Shown piece after piece: positions 1 to 12,937 of a DNA stretch of 64,000 nucleotides. The notes beneath the pieces are model-generated. The model worked only from the letters and a program-made list of their open reading frames with translations, ran no database searches and was not told the origin of the DNA. The position numbers were made by a program, and so were the translations under genes. Location: NCBI GenBank assembly GCA_030549335.1, contig CM060198.1, positions 44,370,353 to 44,434,352 on the forward strand, written 5' to 3'. This stretch comes from Pontederia crassipes. Taxonomy: Eukaryota > Streptophyta > Magnoliopsida > Commelinales > Pontederiaceae. Positions within the stretch are counted from its first letter, which is position 1. Each line of letters starts with the position of its first letter.

Positions 1-300
1 TATGAGAACACACTTGACATGATGAATCCTCTGTCCAACAACTCCTACAATTGTGCTTTCAATTTCTTCATTCCTACTGTTGCTATCTTGTAGGGAAGTT
101 TTGTAATTGGTGCCATCCCTAGCATTAACTTGATGTGAAACTATTCTCTTTCTGGAAGTAATCCAGGAAGCTCATAAGGAAATACATCAGGAAAGTCACT
201 AAGCACTTCAATTTCTTGTAGCAGCTTGGGTTGAAAATCACACTTGATCACATTAGCTAAAATTATCAGCATATTAGGGTGAATTTTTGGGATCTTATTG
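1..300 (-). pseudogene. Ty3/gypsy (chromovirus-like) reverse transcriptase fragment
   Basis: Read on the minus strand, this stretch encodes the start of a gypsy reverse transcriptase: a segment like VLSDFPDVFPYELPGL, then a proline-tyrosine segment and KLKAQL.ELLDRGFI, the usual order at the N terminus of chromovirus RT. It is a fossil fragment cut by the window edge. Related minus-strand material recurs at 55768-56640. Family placement below gypsy is inferred from memory of the motif only. Confidence 0.6.
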
Positions 301-304
301 TTTG

Positions 305-1070
305 GTATCAAAGTATGCTTAGGTCACATGCTAAGTATGTATAGAAAATTTAAATGCTTAAATCTATGTGCAATCGTCATGAGTAATCATCCAAAGTCAA
401 AGAGTGTGTAAGTTAAATTGTCATATATTTATATGGTTTAAATTAACCAGCTAATTTGGTCTATTATTATTATGTTAAGAATGGGAGGAGATCCTTCCAA
501 TATTTCATGAGGACAAATGGAACTCATTGACAACATGACCCGTATGGCTCATGCAATGGAAAAAAATGTTTACTCGAGCCACTCGAACTGCTCGAACTCA
601 AGGATTGAGAAGTTCCTGAAGTGGCATTCTCTACCTTCAATTACAATAGGGATCCAAATAAGGTAGAGGCTTGGCTAAATGTCAAATTAGAAAGCATGAA
701 CTGATAGCTGGATATTGCAATGCCACTAGGGAGAGTTCCATAGGTAGTCCCTCCCAGAAACACCCATGGTGATAGAAGAAAATTACACAAGTGAACTCAT
801 AGTGCTGCCAATATTAGACTGTGATGTCATTTTAGACATGAATTGATTATCATACGATGCATATATAATGTGTCAGGAAAGAAAGGTAAAGATAAACAAT
901 GAGAATGATACTTTGGTGATCTTTCTTGGAATACCGTCAAAGGAAAATAAGATGATGATCTCATCAGAAAAAGCAAGGACACTTAGGAGAATTCCTAGGG
1001 TGTTAGCCCATTCACCATCATATAGTCATAATAACATGATTCATAACTAATATATAGAGGAAGACTTAAA
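305..1070 (+). pseudogene. Decayed Ty3/gypsy gag-protease remnant
   Basis: A primer-site-like TTTGGTATCAAAG near 305 is followed by gag-like coding (FNYNRDPNKVEAWL, about 625-680) and then by a protease-like segment (LPILDCDVILDMN, about 800-845). The gag-to-protease distance is far shorter than in a complete element, so most of the body is gone. It is on the opposite strand to the RT fragment beside it and is probably a different copy. Confidence 0.5.
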
Positions 1071-2866
1071 TAATAAGTTAGATTAAAAAAAATTATTTTT
1101 GAGTGAAAGACTTGATAACGTAAATTAACATAATGTTGACATAATGCATAAGTTAATATCAATTATTCAGAAACATATCTAACATAATACATATGGTGAC
1201 TCATGGGACCCTTATTCACTCCTAAACATTATGCAACCATGCCATTATGGGCTCCACCGCCATCCATTCTTAACCCAAGGTACTTTCACGGATCCAAAAT
1301 TTTTTTGTTAGAATATGTAAAGATCACACGGTGTAATGATCCTAAACATGATACTATATGACTTAAATATGCATTTTGATATATAGAAAAGAAAACACAT
1401 AAATGACATGAGCCTTTATATGTCAATCATAACTTCACATCTTTCACCTTACATCATCATGAGTAACATGAACATAACATTTAAACAATTATCATTGTAC
1501 TTTAGGTGATTCACACTTACGATAACTTTGCCTCAATAATTTTTTCAGGGTTGTTTTATAATCCTCTGGACTTCACTTTCATGGACATCATTTTTAACAT
1601 TCAATCTTTGTTAATAACATCTTTGATCTTACAGTAATTGAAGAATCAAGTCACTATCCTTACAATAAGTTAGCTAGGCCTTGGAGACATAATGCTTCAT
1701 CGTCCGAAGGTGACTAAGAATACACATATCGTTGTTGTACAAGAACATTTATGAAGGAAATATATGCACACAAAGTGCAAGAATAATTCTTTTTCAATAA
1801 TTCTTTGATGGTGATAGTGAACAATATTCTTCAAGTGGGTACATTATGCTTTACAATCAACAAACATTTAATGTCGCTCAATCTTCAAATTTTTAGCCTA
1901 ATTCATGGCTAACCATGCATTTCATATATTGATGTATGCATTTTACAACGAATACTTAGGCTTGCATTTAAAATTATTTTGTGTAATTTGCTTATAGCAT
2001 GCATCTATTTTTATATTTTCTTTAAATTCTTGGAAGTAGCAATCTACCTCTAGTTGGTGTATTTTGCAGGAATTGTTGATGAAAAATGACAGATGAAGGG
2101 AATAAAAGAAGAATCACAACGAATAGAAACAAATCAACTTTCAAAAATAGAAACTTGGGCCATTATTCTTTGGTCATGACCTTGAAAGGGCTGTCTTACA
2201 CCCTAGCACCTGACATTCACAGTTCTCACATAACTGTTTCACGAAGAATTTTTATTTCATGAGCCATTAAACATTTCTCACGGTTGTGACAACGGAGTTT
2301 CATGCACCAACTTCACCTTTTCATGGACCAAGTGATCTTTATTTTTTTATTGAGAAACTTATGGGCTATGAAATATTTCTCACGACCATTACAATTGGTC
2401 TTCACTTGTGGCACAGTTTCACGGCTCCTCCAACGAATCGGATAAGGAAAAGTCATCACGGGCCGTGAAATTTTCTAATGGGCCATTACGAGTTGGAACA
2501 TTTTTAAGATGAATATAGTACTTGCTGCACATTGCAACAGATATCACAGAGAAGTTGGAGGAAATTTTTATCACTTAACGAGCCGTGAAACGAGAATAAC
2601 GAGTCTCATAGAATGTTTATGTATTATGGAATTGAGTTTCACATGTCATTAAAACTACATTACGGGTCGTAAAGTTATTGAAGTCACATGTTTGAATAGA
2701 AAGCACTAGAATCATGGTTGTGAAATCTTTCTCATGCATTTTGACGGCTTCAGACAACTTTGAGTATGATTTTGATTGAGCTGCGAAAAGCATCTCAAGG
2801 GGCGTGACGGACTACTTCGACATGAGAATGTATTTTTGGAAGAATTATCAATGCAAAAGGACTTCA
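1071..2866. repeat. Probable degenerate gypsy LTR with TCACGG-type motifs
   Basis: No gene is seen. From about 1500 to 2000 the order of phrases (cytosine-rich boundary, CCGAAGGTGACTAAGAATAC, ATGTCGCTCAATC) parallels 41030-41400 in the solo LTR at 40417-42637. From about 2150 to 2740 there are many short TCACGG/CCGTGA words like those at 38250-38610 and 41530-41860. I infer an old LTR of the same group, cut on its right by the CACTA element at 2870. Exact ends cannot be placed. Confidence 0.4.
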
Positions 2867-2869
2867 ACT

Positions 2870-3234
2870 CACTACAAGAAAATTGCTGAATAGCAACACA
2901 CATTAGCGTCGCCAAATTGTGAGACTCTACATAGACGCCATTAGCGTCTTCCTAGAGTCTATATTGCATCACGAGCGTGCGACGCTAACTGCGTCACCCT
3001 AGCTTCACCTTAGCATCGCATTGGTGTTACCAGAAGTCGACGCTAAATTAGGAGCCCTAGAGATGCGACTTTGCCGCTATTATCACGCGTGAAAAACATA
3101 AAGTGCGTGGTAAATTGTAGTGTTGTGTTGGCGTCAAATATCGGCGACGCTACTTTAGCATCACAATATTTGCGATGCTACCTCGATGCTACACATGGAG
3201 TCGATATGGGCACCAACAACTTCTGCTATGTTGG
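2870..3234 (+). repeat. Left terminus and subterminal repeats of CACTA A
   Basis: Terminal CACTACAAGAAAA is followed by many copies of TAGCGTC, GACGCTA and GCGTCGCC in both orientations, the expected binding-site array for a CACTA TnpA-type protein. The array is interrupted at 3235 by the Athila element and resumes at 15576. Confidence 0.85.
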
Positions 3235-5848
3235 TGATCACTAGCTCATCACTATAGGTTTTTATCCCATTTTAGATGCATTTCACCCATAACGAGCCCT
3301 CAAATTGCCTAACTTTTGGCCAATTATGCTTGGAATGCATGGATTGTGATAACTAGTTGATATTTCTCATTTTATACTTAATTCCATGTGCATAGAGGTT
3401 CTGAATTGCTAAAATCCATAAAAATGACAATTCTATGCCAAGTTATCATTTTGTAGGGCAAGTTATCACTCCAAGTGCACAAGTTATCATTATTTTAATT
3501 GAGCTAATTTTCAGTGATTATTCTGCCCTAAATCCCATGCCATCATGAATTATTCATATTTGGATGATCATATTTCAACTTGTGCTAAGTTATCATTCCA
3601 TTTCATTGGCTATCATTTTAAGGGCAAAACTATCATTTCGATAGGCAAGGCTGTCAATTTTGCATAAAAGCATTAGGCAACCACTATATTATTGACCTAA
3701 CTCCTTGCTGCTCTGATTTGATCACATTTGGATAACCACAAATAAACTTATGACAAGTTATCATTTTTATGGCATCAAGTTATCGTTTTTGGCACCCAAG
3801 TTATCATTCCTATGAAATCTTATCCACATTTAATTTCTGACCTCATTCATCTGTCACCATAATTCCTTTGATGCCTTTAATGCATTGAACCACCCTTAAT
3901 TGTATATTTTTCATGATATGATGCAAGTTATCATTCCGGGTCTTATAAGTTATCATTTCCGATTTTGGTTTTCATTCCTGCACAACACCAAATCTCATTT
4001 GCTGTTTGAGCTGATACTTATCATTGTCTTATTATCTGTTAAAATCCCATTCAAGGACTTTGATGTTTGGTCTATCTCTTCTAGCAAGGAAAACAAAGTT
4101 GCAAAAAACTGGAAAAAGGTGGGGGACCACTCCAAAAAGCTGCTGATTTATGCTAGAATTTCAGGGTTGAACAGATGGCACAATCACACTACTATGGAAG
4201 CTTCTGATTTGCATCAAAGGGTGGAGAAGACTCATATAAATGCTGGAAAACCTAGAGGAAAAAGGGGGCTGGCCATTCAAGGGTTTTGGACCAGAAGGAA
4301 GGAGCAAGGGGCTGAAGTGAAGCTGAAATTCTGATTCTTGTCTAGAGTTTCCAGGAGGATGTTTTGTATCAATCTTTTCTCCTATTGTGTGTCAAGATTT
4401 GTAATTATGAGGAGCTAAATTTCATTTCTCGTAGGATAGGATAGTAGTAGTCTAATTAATTGTGGATGGAGTAAAGACAATTCTGATTTCCTGCACTGAT
4501 TCAAGTTCTGATTTCTGGTTTTGCAATTTGTAATTTCTGTTTCTGAAATCTGTTTGCATGAATCTGTTCTTGACAATGAAAATTCCTATTTGTATCTACA
4601 ATTGAGAGGTTGTCCTTGTGATCTATTCTTGTTCAGAAGTGAATCAAGAACCAATGGCATTTTCTAGGTTCAAACCAAATTAAGAATCTAATTTTCTGAT
4701 TGCTGATTTCTGATTTCCCATTTTTTATTTATGAATTTGTTGAATCTTTTTTCACCATTGTGGAGCCCTAATTGAATTAATAACTGAGAGGTTACTTATG
4801 GTTTCATTCTTGTTCAGAAATGAATCAAGAGTCAATGGTAATTCCAAGGTTCAATCCCTGAATTATTGCAAACTATCCATTGCTGATTTCTGGTTTTCAA
4901 TCCTGATTTCTAAATCTGAAATCCTGAAATTGTGGAATCTGCCTTGTTATTGTTAAACCCCTGGTTTCATTAATCATTGAGAGGTGAACTTAAGATTTTC
5001 TTGTTGTTCAGAGATGGACCAAGAGGCAATGACATTTGCTGAGTTCCATATGTAATTGCGTGCTGATTTCTATCCAATTCATTAGTGAAAATGTGGATCC
5101 CATTTTCATTTGCAGCTGAGAGGCTGATTTAAAATTCTCTTGTAGTTTAGAGATAAACCAAGAAGCATTGGCACTAATATTGGATTGATTTCATCCCTGT
5201 TTAGTTGATTGAAGCATGTCCCTCATTTTCAAAGTGAAATGGAATGTTATCATTTCAGATTTCACTAAATTACTGAAATTCAGCAAGGAACTAAATTTTG
5301 AGTTTAATGTTGACTTGATTTCAGTGAGAACCTTTCCTAATTCAACTTGGCTAATCAATCATATGCGAATATGATAATTAGTTCTGGATTAATTGAGCTG
5401 TGAAAACAAAAATTATTTCAAGTTGGATTAAAATTGACACATTGATAACTTGTTCCATTCCATCCATAATTAAGTTAGATGAACCCCAACTCCTAGGAGA
5501 ACCTTCCTCATTGATAGTTAAACCCTTTGAGCCTCTAGTTTAGAATTTACAATTTAGTTTTGATAAATTTCCAAAAATCCAAAAATAGTTATCATTTTAG
5601 TCACTTATAGAAATCTATTTTCACTTTCCTTCAATTTCTTGGAATTTTAACTTTAGTTAAGGCTAGTCTAGATTGATTTAGTAAGTCTTGGGCTTCAAAT
5701 AACTGTGGATACGACATTTGGGTAGACTATAATTGACCTGTATACTTGCAGTAGAGAGTGAATTAGGGAGTTAAATCAAAAATTGAAAAATATGAAATTT
5801 GATCCCAAAATCAGCCAGTTATCACTATACCCCTCATTTCACTTATCA
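3235..5848 (+). repeat. 5' LTR of the Athila element
   Basis: 2614 bp, TGATCACTAGC...TTATCA. It is directly followed by the primer site and matches 12938-15575 along its whole length with scattered substitutions and small indels. It contains many copies of the phrase AAGTTATCATT, which recur across its first 1 kb. Confidence 0.95.
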
Positions 5849-5854
5849 AATTTT

Positions 5855-5872
5855 TGGCGCCATTGCCGGGGA
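5855..5872 (+). other. Primer binding site, tRNA-Asp type
   Basis: TGGCGCCATTGCCGGGGA lies six bases after the 5' LTR. It pairs with the 3' end of plant tRNA-Asp with one mismatch, the primer used by Athila elements. Confidence 0.9.
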
Positions 5873-6014
5873 TTTGAGGCCAATTAGATTAACTTAGATA
5901 GTTTAGATTAGTTTTAGACTAGTTTTCAGTTCATTCATTAACCCAATTTTCAGTTTTTGCAAGTTATCATTCTGAATTTTTCCTTTTTGTCTAGTTTACT
6001 TTCTTTTTTGAAAT

Positions 6015-7700
6015 TTGATACTTCTGAATTCATTTATGTGGGATTTAGACAATCAAGAAGACCATTATCAATCAGATCCTGAACCTGAAAGAAGATTCTT
6101 AAGAAGGAGAATATTGCAAAGAATTGAGGCAAGAAGAAGAATTTTTGAGGAAGAAGAAGAAGAGGACAACATGGCTACACCAAGGACATTAAAGGATTGC
6201 TATTCGTACATTAATGTCAGAAATCAATAAGGGAATGTAGTCCTAGAACCAGCTGCCAACTTTGAAGTGAATCCACTTTGGTTACAATGATAAGGCAGTA
6301 CCAATTTTCTGGATTAGGGAATGAAGATCCGGCTTCACACTTGGACAATTTTAAGGAGATTTGTTGCACTGTCCACTTCAACAACACCCCTATGGATGTT
6401 GTCTATATGAGGTTATTCCCCTTCTCACTCAAGGACAAGGCAAAAATTTGGAACATGACCCTCAAACCTGAAGAGATGGCCACTTGGGAGTCCATAATCC
6501 AATTGTTTCTAGCTGAATTGTTCCCACCTAGAAAAACTAATAATTATAGAGATCAAATTGTAAAGTTCTATCAATTGGATCAAGAGAATATATGTGATGC
6601 ATGGCAAAAACTCCAAGGCTTGCTGAGGGCATGTCCACATCATGGCTTTGAAAAATGGCAACTTGTTAACTACTTTCACAAGGGATTAAACTACCCCATC
6701 AAGGTTGCATTGGATACAGCTGCTGGAGGAATATTTGCATCAAGAAACATTGATGAAGCCTACCAATTAATTGAGAACATGGCCAAGAACCACCACTTCC
6801 TTACACATGACATGACAAGGAGGCCATCCAATGAAAATCAGGTTAATAACATTGCTGTCTAGATTGAACAAGGGTTGCAAAGGGCATTGGAGAAGCTGAA
6901 TTTGTCACCTAATGTCAACATGACTTCCAATTCTGAATCTGGTGTGATGTGTGTGGAAATCAGGGTCATGTCACTGAGAGTTGCAATTTGACAATGCAGC
7001 AACATGAGCAAGCTATAGACCAAGTAAATGCAGTAGGGAATTATGGATTAAACCCCCTGCTGAATTCTACACTCCAGAAAACAGGAATCATCCCTATCTT
7101 TCCTACAATGCCAACCATTTCCAAGGACCACCTATGCAGAATTCAAATTGGCAACCAAAGATTTTGCAAGGAACCAGCCACCTCCATATCAGAATCAACC
7201 CTTAAATGCTCCAATGCAAAGACCCCCTTATGAACAGCCACCACAACCTCAATCCACCTAATTCTCAAAGATGGAAGAGTTGTCGCAACAGATTCTAAAG
7301 AAACAAGAGAAGCAAGAGGAAACAATGTAGAAATTAACCAATGGATATGAGGCTTTGAGTGCTCATCAAAAGATCCTTGAAAATCAGATTTCTCAACAAG
7401 CTAGTACCTTAACTAGGCCACTTATGTTTCTCCCTGGACAAACTGAATTGAACCCCAAAGAGCAAGTGCAAGCTGTCTAGCTCAAAACTGGGAAAATTAT
7501 AGAAGAACCAATGAGGAATGTTGAGGGCAATTCAGCTGAAGTAAGTACAAATTTAGGGCCTACAGAAGGGTCAAATGAAGGGGCTGTGTTGGAAAATCAG
7601 AATCAGAACAAGGGTCCTCAAAATGAAGTTAAGGCCAGAATCTATGACAAAGTACATTTCCCTCAAAGGCTAGTCAAGGCAAGGCAGGATCAGTAGTATG
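6015..7700 (+). pseudogene. Athila gag region (broken)
   Basis: The region encodes a gag-like protein of the Athila kind: an acidic/arginine-rich start, a retrotransposon gag domain (phrases LFPFSLKDKAKIWN and FLAELFPPRKTNNYRDQI) and a cysteine-histidine zinc-knuckle-like patch (CGNQGHVTESC) near 6950. It is degraded by several breaks and no longer forms one frame. Confidence 0.85.
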
Positions 7701-7874
7701 GAAGATTTCTTGAAGTCCTGAAGAAGTTGTATATAAATGTGCCATTTGTAGAGGCAATTCAGGAGATGCCTTCATATCCTAAGTTTTTGAAGGAGATCCT
7801 TACCAAGAAGAGAAGAATTATGGAACATGAAACCATTGCTTTGACTGAGGAAGCTTCTGCAATCATCCAAAACA

Positions 7875-8330
7875 TTGCCACCCAAGTTAAAGGATCCAGG
7901 AAGTTTATCCATACCTTGTGAAATTGGAAATAGGAAAATTCAAAGGGCAATGTGTGATTTGGATGCATCAGTCAGTGTAATACCTCTTTCACTTTGTAGG
8001 AAGCTTGAAGTTGGACATATGAAGCCTACAAGCATGTCTCTTCAGCTGGCAGATAGATCCATCAAGTACCCACATGAAATTATTGAGGACATACCCCTCA
8101 AAGTTGGCAAATTTTATATTCCAGTAGACTTTGTAGTACTTGACATCGATGAGGACTTGAATACCCCTATTCTTCTAGGGAGGCCCTTCTTAGCCACTGC
8201 AGGAGCTGTCATAGATGTCAAGGAGGGCATATTGACATTCCAAATTGGGGAGGATAAGATAGAATTTAATTGGCACAAGTTATCAATAGGCCCAATTTTC
8301 AGGAAAATAATTTTGAAGAAGGGCAGCTAG
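7875..8330 (+). pseudogene. Athila aspartic protease region
   Basis: The segment encodes the Athila-type protease: MCDLDASVSVIPLSLC resembles the family's D-x-G-A-S active-site stretch, and the flap-to-C-terminal phrase TPILLGRPFLATAGAVID is typical. It lies between gag and RT as expected. Confidence 0.85.
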
Positions 8331-8599
8331 ATCAAGTTGTTCAGCAAGTTTCTGCTATAATTCCTATTGAAGATCCATTGCAAAGGTGCCTAATGTTTGA
8401 TCATTTGAAGGAACTAGAAGATTCAGAGGCTAAGGCATACCAATCAGTACTGAATTCTTCAAAATCAGTGGGAAATTCAGAAAATTAGAATGAAGTTCAA
8501 CAAGTTGTCACTGCTGAACGCCAACTCAATTCAGCTCAAGAAAATTCCTCTAAATTAGAACTCAAGCCTCTCCCTAGCAACCTGAAGTATGAATTCTTG

Positions 8600-10050
8600 G
8601 GAGAGAATTCAACATTTCCCGTTATCATCAATTCCAACTTGCCTAAAAATCAGGTTGAGGAGTTGCTGAAAAGATTGAAGTTGTACAGGGAAGTGATTGG
8701 CTATTCTATTGAAGACATTAAGGGTATTAATCCCTCAATTTGCATGCACATGATCCCCATGGAGGACAGCTACAAGCCCTCTATTGAATGCCAAAGAAGA
8801 CTCAATCTAGTAATGAAGGAAGTAATGAAGAAGGAGGTGCTGAAATTGTTAAATGCTGGAATTATATATTCCATTTCAGATTGTGAATGGGTCAGCCCTG
8901 TGCAGGTAGTGCCAAAGAAGGGAGGAACCATAGTTATCAAATCAGATTCTAATGAATTGATATCCACCAGGACAGTTACAGGATGGAAGATGTGTATTGA
9001 TTTTAGAAAGTTGAACAAGGCAACAAGAAATGACCATTTCCCTCTTCCTTTCATTGACCAGATGTTAGAGAGATTGGCAAAGAACTCCCATTTTTGTTAT
9101 CTAGATGGGTATTCAGGATTCCTTCAAATCCCAATTTACCCTCAAGATCAGCACAAGACTACTTTTACATGTCCATATGGGACATTTGCTTATAGGAGGA
9201 TGCCATTTGGCCTATGTAATGCACATGCCACCTTCCAAAGATGCATGATGTCAATCTTCTCATATTTCATTGAAGAAATTATGGAGGTCTTCATGGATGA
9301 TTTTTCAGTATATGGAGATTCTTTTGAGAGTTGTCTAGAAAATTTGACCAAGGTGCTACAAAGATGTAGAGAGTCCAATTTGATCCTCAATTGGGAGAAG
9401 TGTCATTTTATGATCCAAGAAGGGGTTGTTCTAGGACATATTGTTTCAAGTAAAGGAATTAAGATGGATAAGGCCAAGATTGAAGTAATTGAGAAGTTGC
9501 TATCCCCTACAAATGTGAAGGCAGTAAGGAGCTTTTTGGGACATGCAGGATTCTACAGAAGGTTCATCAAAAACTTCTCAATGATAACCAGGCCTCTTAC
9601 CAAGTTGCTAGCAAAAGATGCTGATTTCAATTTTGATGAAGAGTGCATGAAGGCCTTCAAGCAGCTGAAAGAAGCCTTTGTTTCAGCTCCAATAGTTCAG
9701 CCACCTGATTGGTCTCTTCCATTTGTAATTATGTGTGATGCCTCTGATCAAGCAGTAGGGGCTGTGTTGGGGCAAACCAAGGAGAAGAAACATTATGTCA
9801 TTTGCTATGCTAGCAAGACATTAGATGACGCTCAAATCAACTATGCTACCACTGAAAAGGAATTGTTGGCAGTGGTGTTTGCATTTGATAAGTTCAGATC
9901 TTATCTAATTGGATCTAAGGTGATTATATTTACAGACCACCAAGCAGTGAGGCACCTGATTAGTAAGAAAGAATCAAAACCAAAGCTTATAAGATGGATC
10001 CTATTGCTACAAGAGTTTGATGTTGAAATCAGGGACAAAAGAGGAACATA
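8600..10050 (+). pseudogene. Athila reverse transcriptase and RNase H region
   Basis: Reverse transcriptase motifs appear in order: [54 protein letters not shown] and the catalytic [12 protein letters not shown], about 8880-9320. RNase H follows with [30 protein letters not shown] and FTDHQAV, about 9700-9950. This is the best-preserved part of the element. Confidence 0.95.
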
Positions 10051-10099
10051 AAATTTAGTTGCTGTCCATTTTTCAAGGATGGAAGGAGTTCAAGATTCT

Positions 10100-11450
10100 C
10101 TATCACTCCCTATCAATGACTCCTTCCCTGATGATTTTCTAATGGCCATATCAGCTGCCCCTACTCCTTGGTATGTTGATATTGTAAATTACTTGGCTTG
10201 TGGGATTGTTCCTTCTGACTTCTATCAACAGAAGAAAAAGTTCTTCCATGATTTAAAGGACTTCTATTGGGATGACCCTTTTCTATTCAAGAAGTCCCCT
10301 GATGGTATTTTCAGGAGGTGTGTACCAGAAGTTGAATTCCAATCAATTTTGTATGAATGCCACTCATCTCCATATGGTGGACATGGAGCTACTCAAAAGT
10401 CATCTGCCAAGGTTCTACAATCTGATTTCTATTGGCCTTCCTTGTTCAAAGATGCTTATTTGTATGTGAAGAGTTGTGATGAATGTCAAAGGGCAGGATC
10501 AATTTCAAGGAGGAATGAAATGCCACAGAATGGGATCCTAGAAGTTGAAATATTTGATGTTTGGGGCATTGATTACATGGGACCCTTCTCTAGCTCCTTT
10601 GGATACAAATTTATATTGGTAGTTGTTGACTATGTATCCAAATGGATAGAGACAATTCCTACTATAGCTGCTGATTCCAGGGCTGTGATCAAGCTATTCA
10701 AGGAGATAATATTCCCAAGATTTCGAATCCCAAGGGTGGTCATAACTGATGAAGGGAGCCACTTCATTGAAAAATGTTTTGAGAACCTCCTAAACAAGTA
10801 TGGAGTCAAGCACAAGGTCTCAATAGCATATCACCCTCAAACAAATGGTCAAGCAGAAATTTCATATAGGGAAATCAAGGCCATATTAGAGAAAATAGTT
10901 TCATTAGCAAGAAAGGATTGGAGTTTGAGGTTAAATGAGGCACTTTGGGCATATAGGACAGCTTATAAAATCCTAATAGGTACTTCTCCTTACAAATTGA
11001 TTTATGAAAAGACATGTCATTTGCCAATTGAGTTGAAACACAAGGCATATTGGGCAGTGAAGGCACTAAATTTTGATATGCAAGCTTGTGGACAGAAAAG
11101 GCTCCTACAATTTAATGAGTTGGATGAAATTAGGCTAACTGCCTATCATAATTCAGAATTCTACAAGGAAAGAACCAAAAGATGGCATGATAGCAAAATT
11201 TTGAAGAAAGAATTCAAGGTTGGAGACCTTGTGTTGCTTTTTAATTCAAGGCTAAAATTATTCCCTGGAAAGTTGAAATCAAGGTGGAGTGGACCCTTCA
11301 AAGTCCACAAAATTTATCCTTATGGAGCTGTGGACCTTGTGAATGATAAGGATGATGTATTCAAGGTCAATGTACAGAGGTTGAAGCTGTACAACCCCAC
11401 AACTCTAGATTCAGCAAAGGAGGTGCTGAATTTGCAAAATTTGCCTAGCT
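10100..11450 (+). pseudogene. Athila integrase region
   Basis: The integrase has a zinc-finger-like start (HSSPYGGHGATQ...CDECQRAG) and a D,D,E catalytic core (WGIDYMGPFSSSFG; VVITDEGSHF; HPQTNGQAEISYREIK). It ends in a C-terminal segment, [19 protein letters not shown]. No chromodomain follows, as expected for Athila. Confidence 0.95.
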
Positions 11451-11452
11451 GA

Positions 11453-12922
11453 ATTCAAGTGGAACAATGTCTAGCCTAAGACATTAAAGTAGGACACTTC
11501 TTGGGAGGTAACCCAAGCCATTTTACACTTAATCTTTCTATTTTGCAGGAATAAAGAAGGGAGGAATCAAATCAATCCACAAATTGGCAATTAAGGAGTA
11601 CCCCTACCCTTAATTTTAATTTTTCTCACTGAAATTCTATTGATAACTTATATTATCTTTTCATTCATGCTGAAATCATCATATTAATATCTGAATCATC
11701 ATTCATATCAGTTGTCCCAATCCATCATAGCTGAATTTCAGTTCATTTCAGTGAATTTCAATGCATTATCGAATTGTGCACCCTAAAAATTTGATATTGA
11801 ATATACCACTGATATCTCTTGTTTCCCTACAGGATTAGCTGCAATTCATGAAGAATGGACCACCCTAAGCCCTTGATTGAGATGCAAGAACCATTGGAAG
11901 GGATCAAATGCACAAATTTCATCAATTTCATACCCTCCCAACCCTCTCCCTTGCCTTAATTTTCATCACAGTGAACAGTGCTGAGAATAAGCTTGGGGGA
12001 GGAAACCTAGTGCTTTTCTAACCTTTACACCATGTTTTCAATCTATTTTAATGTCCATATATAATTTATCATTAGGTTATCACTGTTTTGACCAAGTTAT
12101 AATTAGTTCCATCCGATTATCACTAGTTATCACTATTCGAGATCAATTCAATTTCTGCATTCATTCTAACTCTAAAATGGGTAAAATACTTCATTATGAC
12201 AGTGGGTACACTCCAATACCAAGTGGCCAATTTGACCATTTGTCTTCTTGCTTTAATTGACTCAATCATTCAAGTGCATTTGGATTAAATTTAGCTGAAT
12301 AATCTTCTTTTGTGGGTAACACTAGCCGACATTTATGGATTGAATTAGTAATGTATTATGTCTAGAGGGGAGTCAAGGCTCTTGCTGCCATGTTAAATAG
12401 GAAAACTTGACTTTTTGGACTAAGGGATCTAGACCTTACATTAATTTGAACTATTGCTGACTTCATGAACAGGATAGAAAAATGAGAAAAAATAAAAGTA
12501 AAAAGTTGCATTTCTGCATTGCATGCATGCATATAAAGAAAAAAAATTTAAGAGAGCAAAACTTCCAAAGGAATCTCTCCTAAAGAAAGCATGAATAAAA
12601 ATTAGGTCTTGACCTGTTTACTTGCATTTTCATGAATAAAAGTCAGGTGTTAAACCTGTTTAAGCAATGGAAAAACTGTTTATGAAGAGATTTGTAGTTC
12701 AACCTCTTTGTAAAGTTGACCACCCCTGAAATTCAACATGTTATTGCTAGTACTTCTTTCATGGCTTAAATTTGCTTTAGCCTCTGTGATTCCCTAGCTA
12801 GAAATTCAAGTTTTATTTGAAAGGAATGAAGTGGTGGCAAAGTGCGAAACTCATCGGACTTAAATTAGCTGATTTCTAATCAATTTGTGGGCAATGTTTT
12901 GCTTGAGGACAAGCAAAAGGCT
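11453..12922 (+). other. Athila 3' internal region without recognisable coding
   Basis: About 1.5 kb between integrase and the polypurine tract. Many Athila elements carry an env-like frame here; I find no long frame and no membrane-protein signature. The DNA is AT-rich with some internal copies of LTR-like phrases (GTTATCACT). Confidence 0.6.
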
Positions 12923-12935
12923 AAGCTTGGGGGAG
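12923..12935 (+). other. Polypurine tract of the Athila element
   Basis: AAGCTTGGGGGAG ends two bases before the 3' LTR, the expected plus-strand primer site, and is a phrase often seen at this place in plant gypsy elements. Confidence 0.85.
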
Positions 12936-12937
12936 TT

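Noticed and set aside
3900-4334. 144-residue frame inside the Athila 5' LTR
   Set aside because: Lies within an LTR, is not conserved as a frame in the 3' LTR, and shows no domain.
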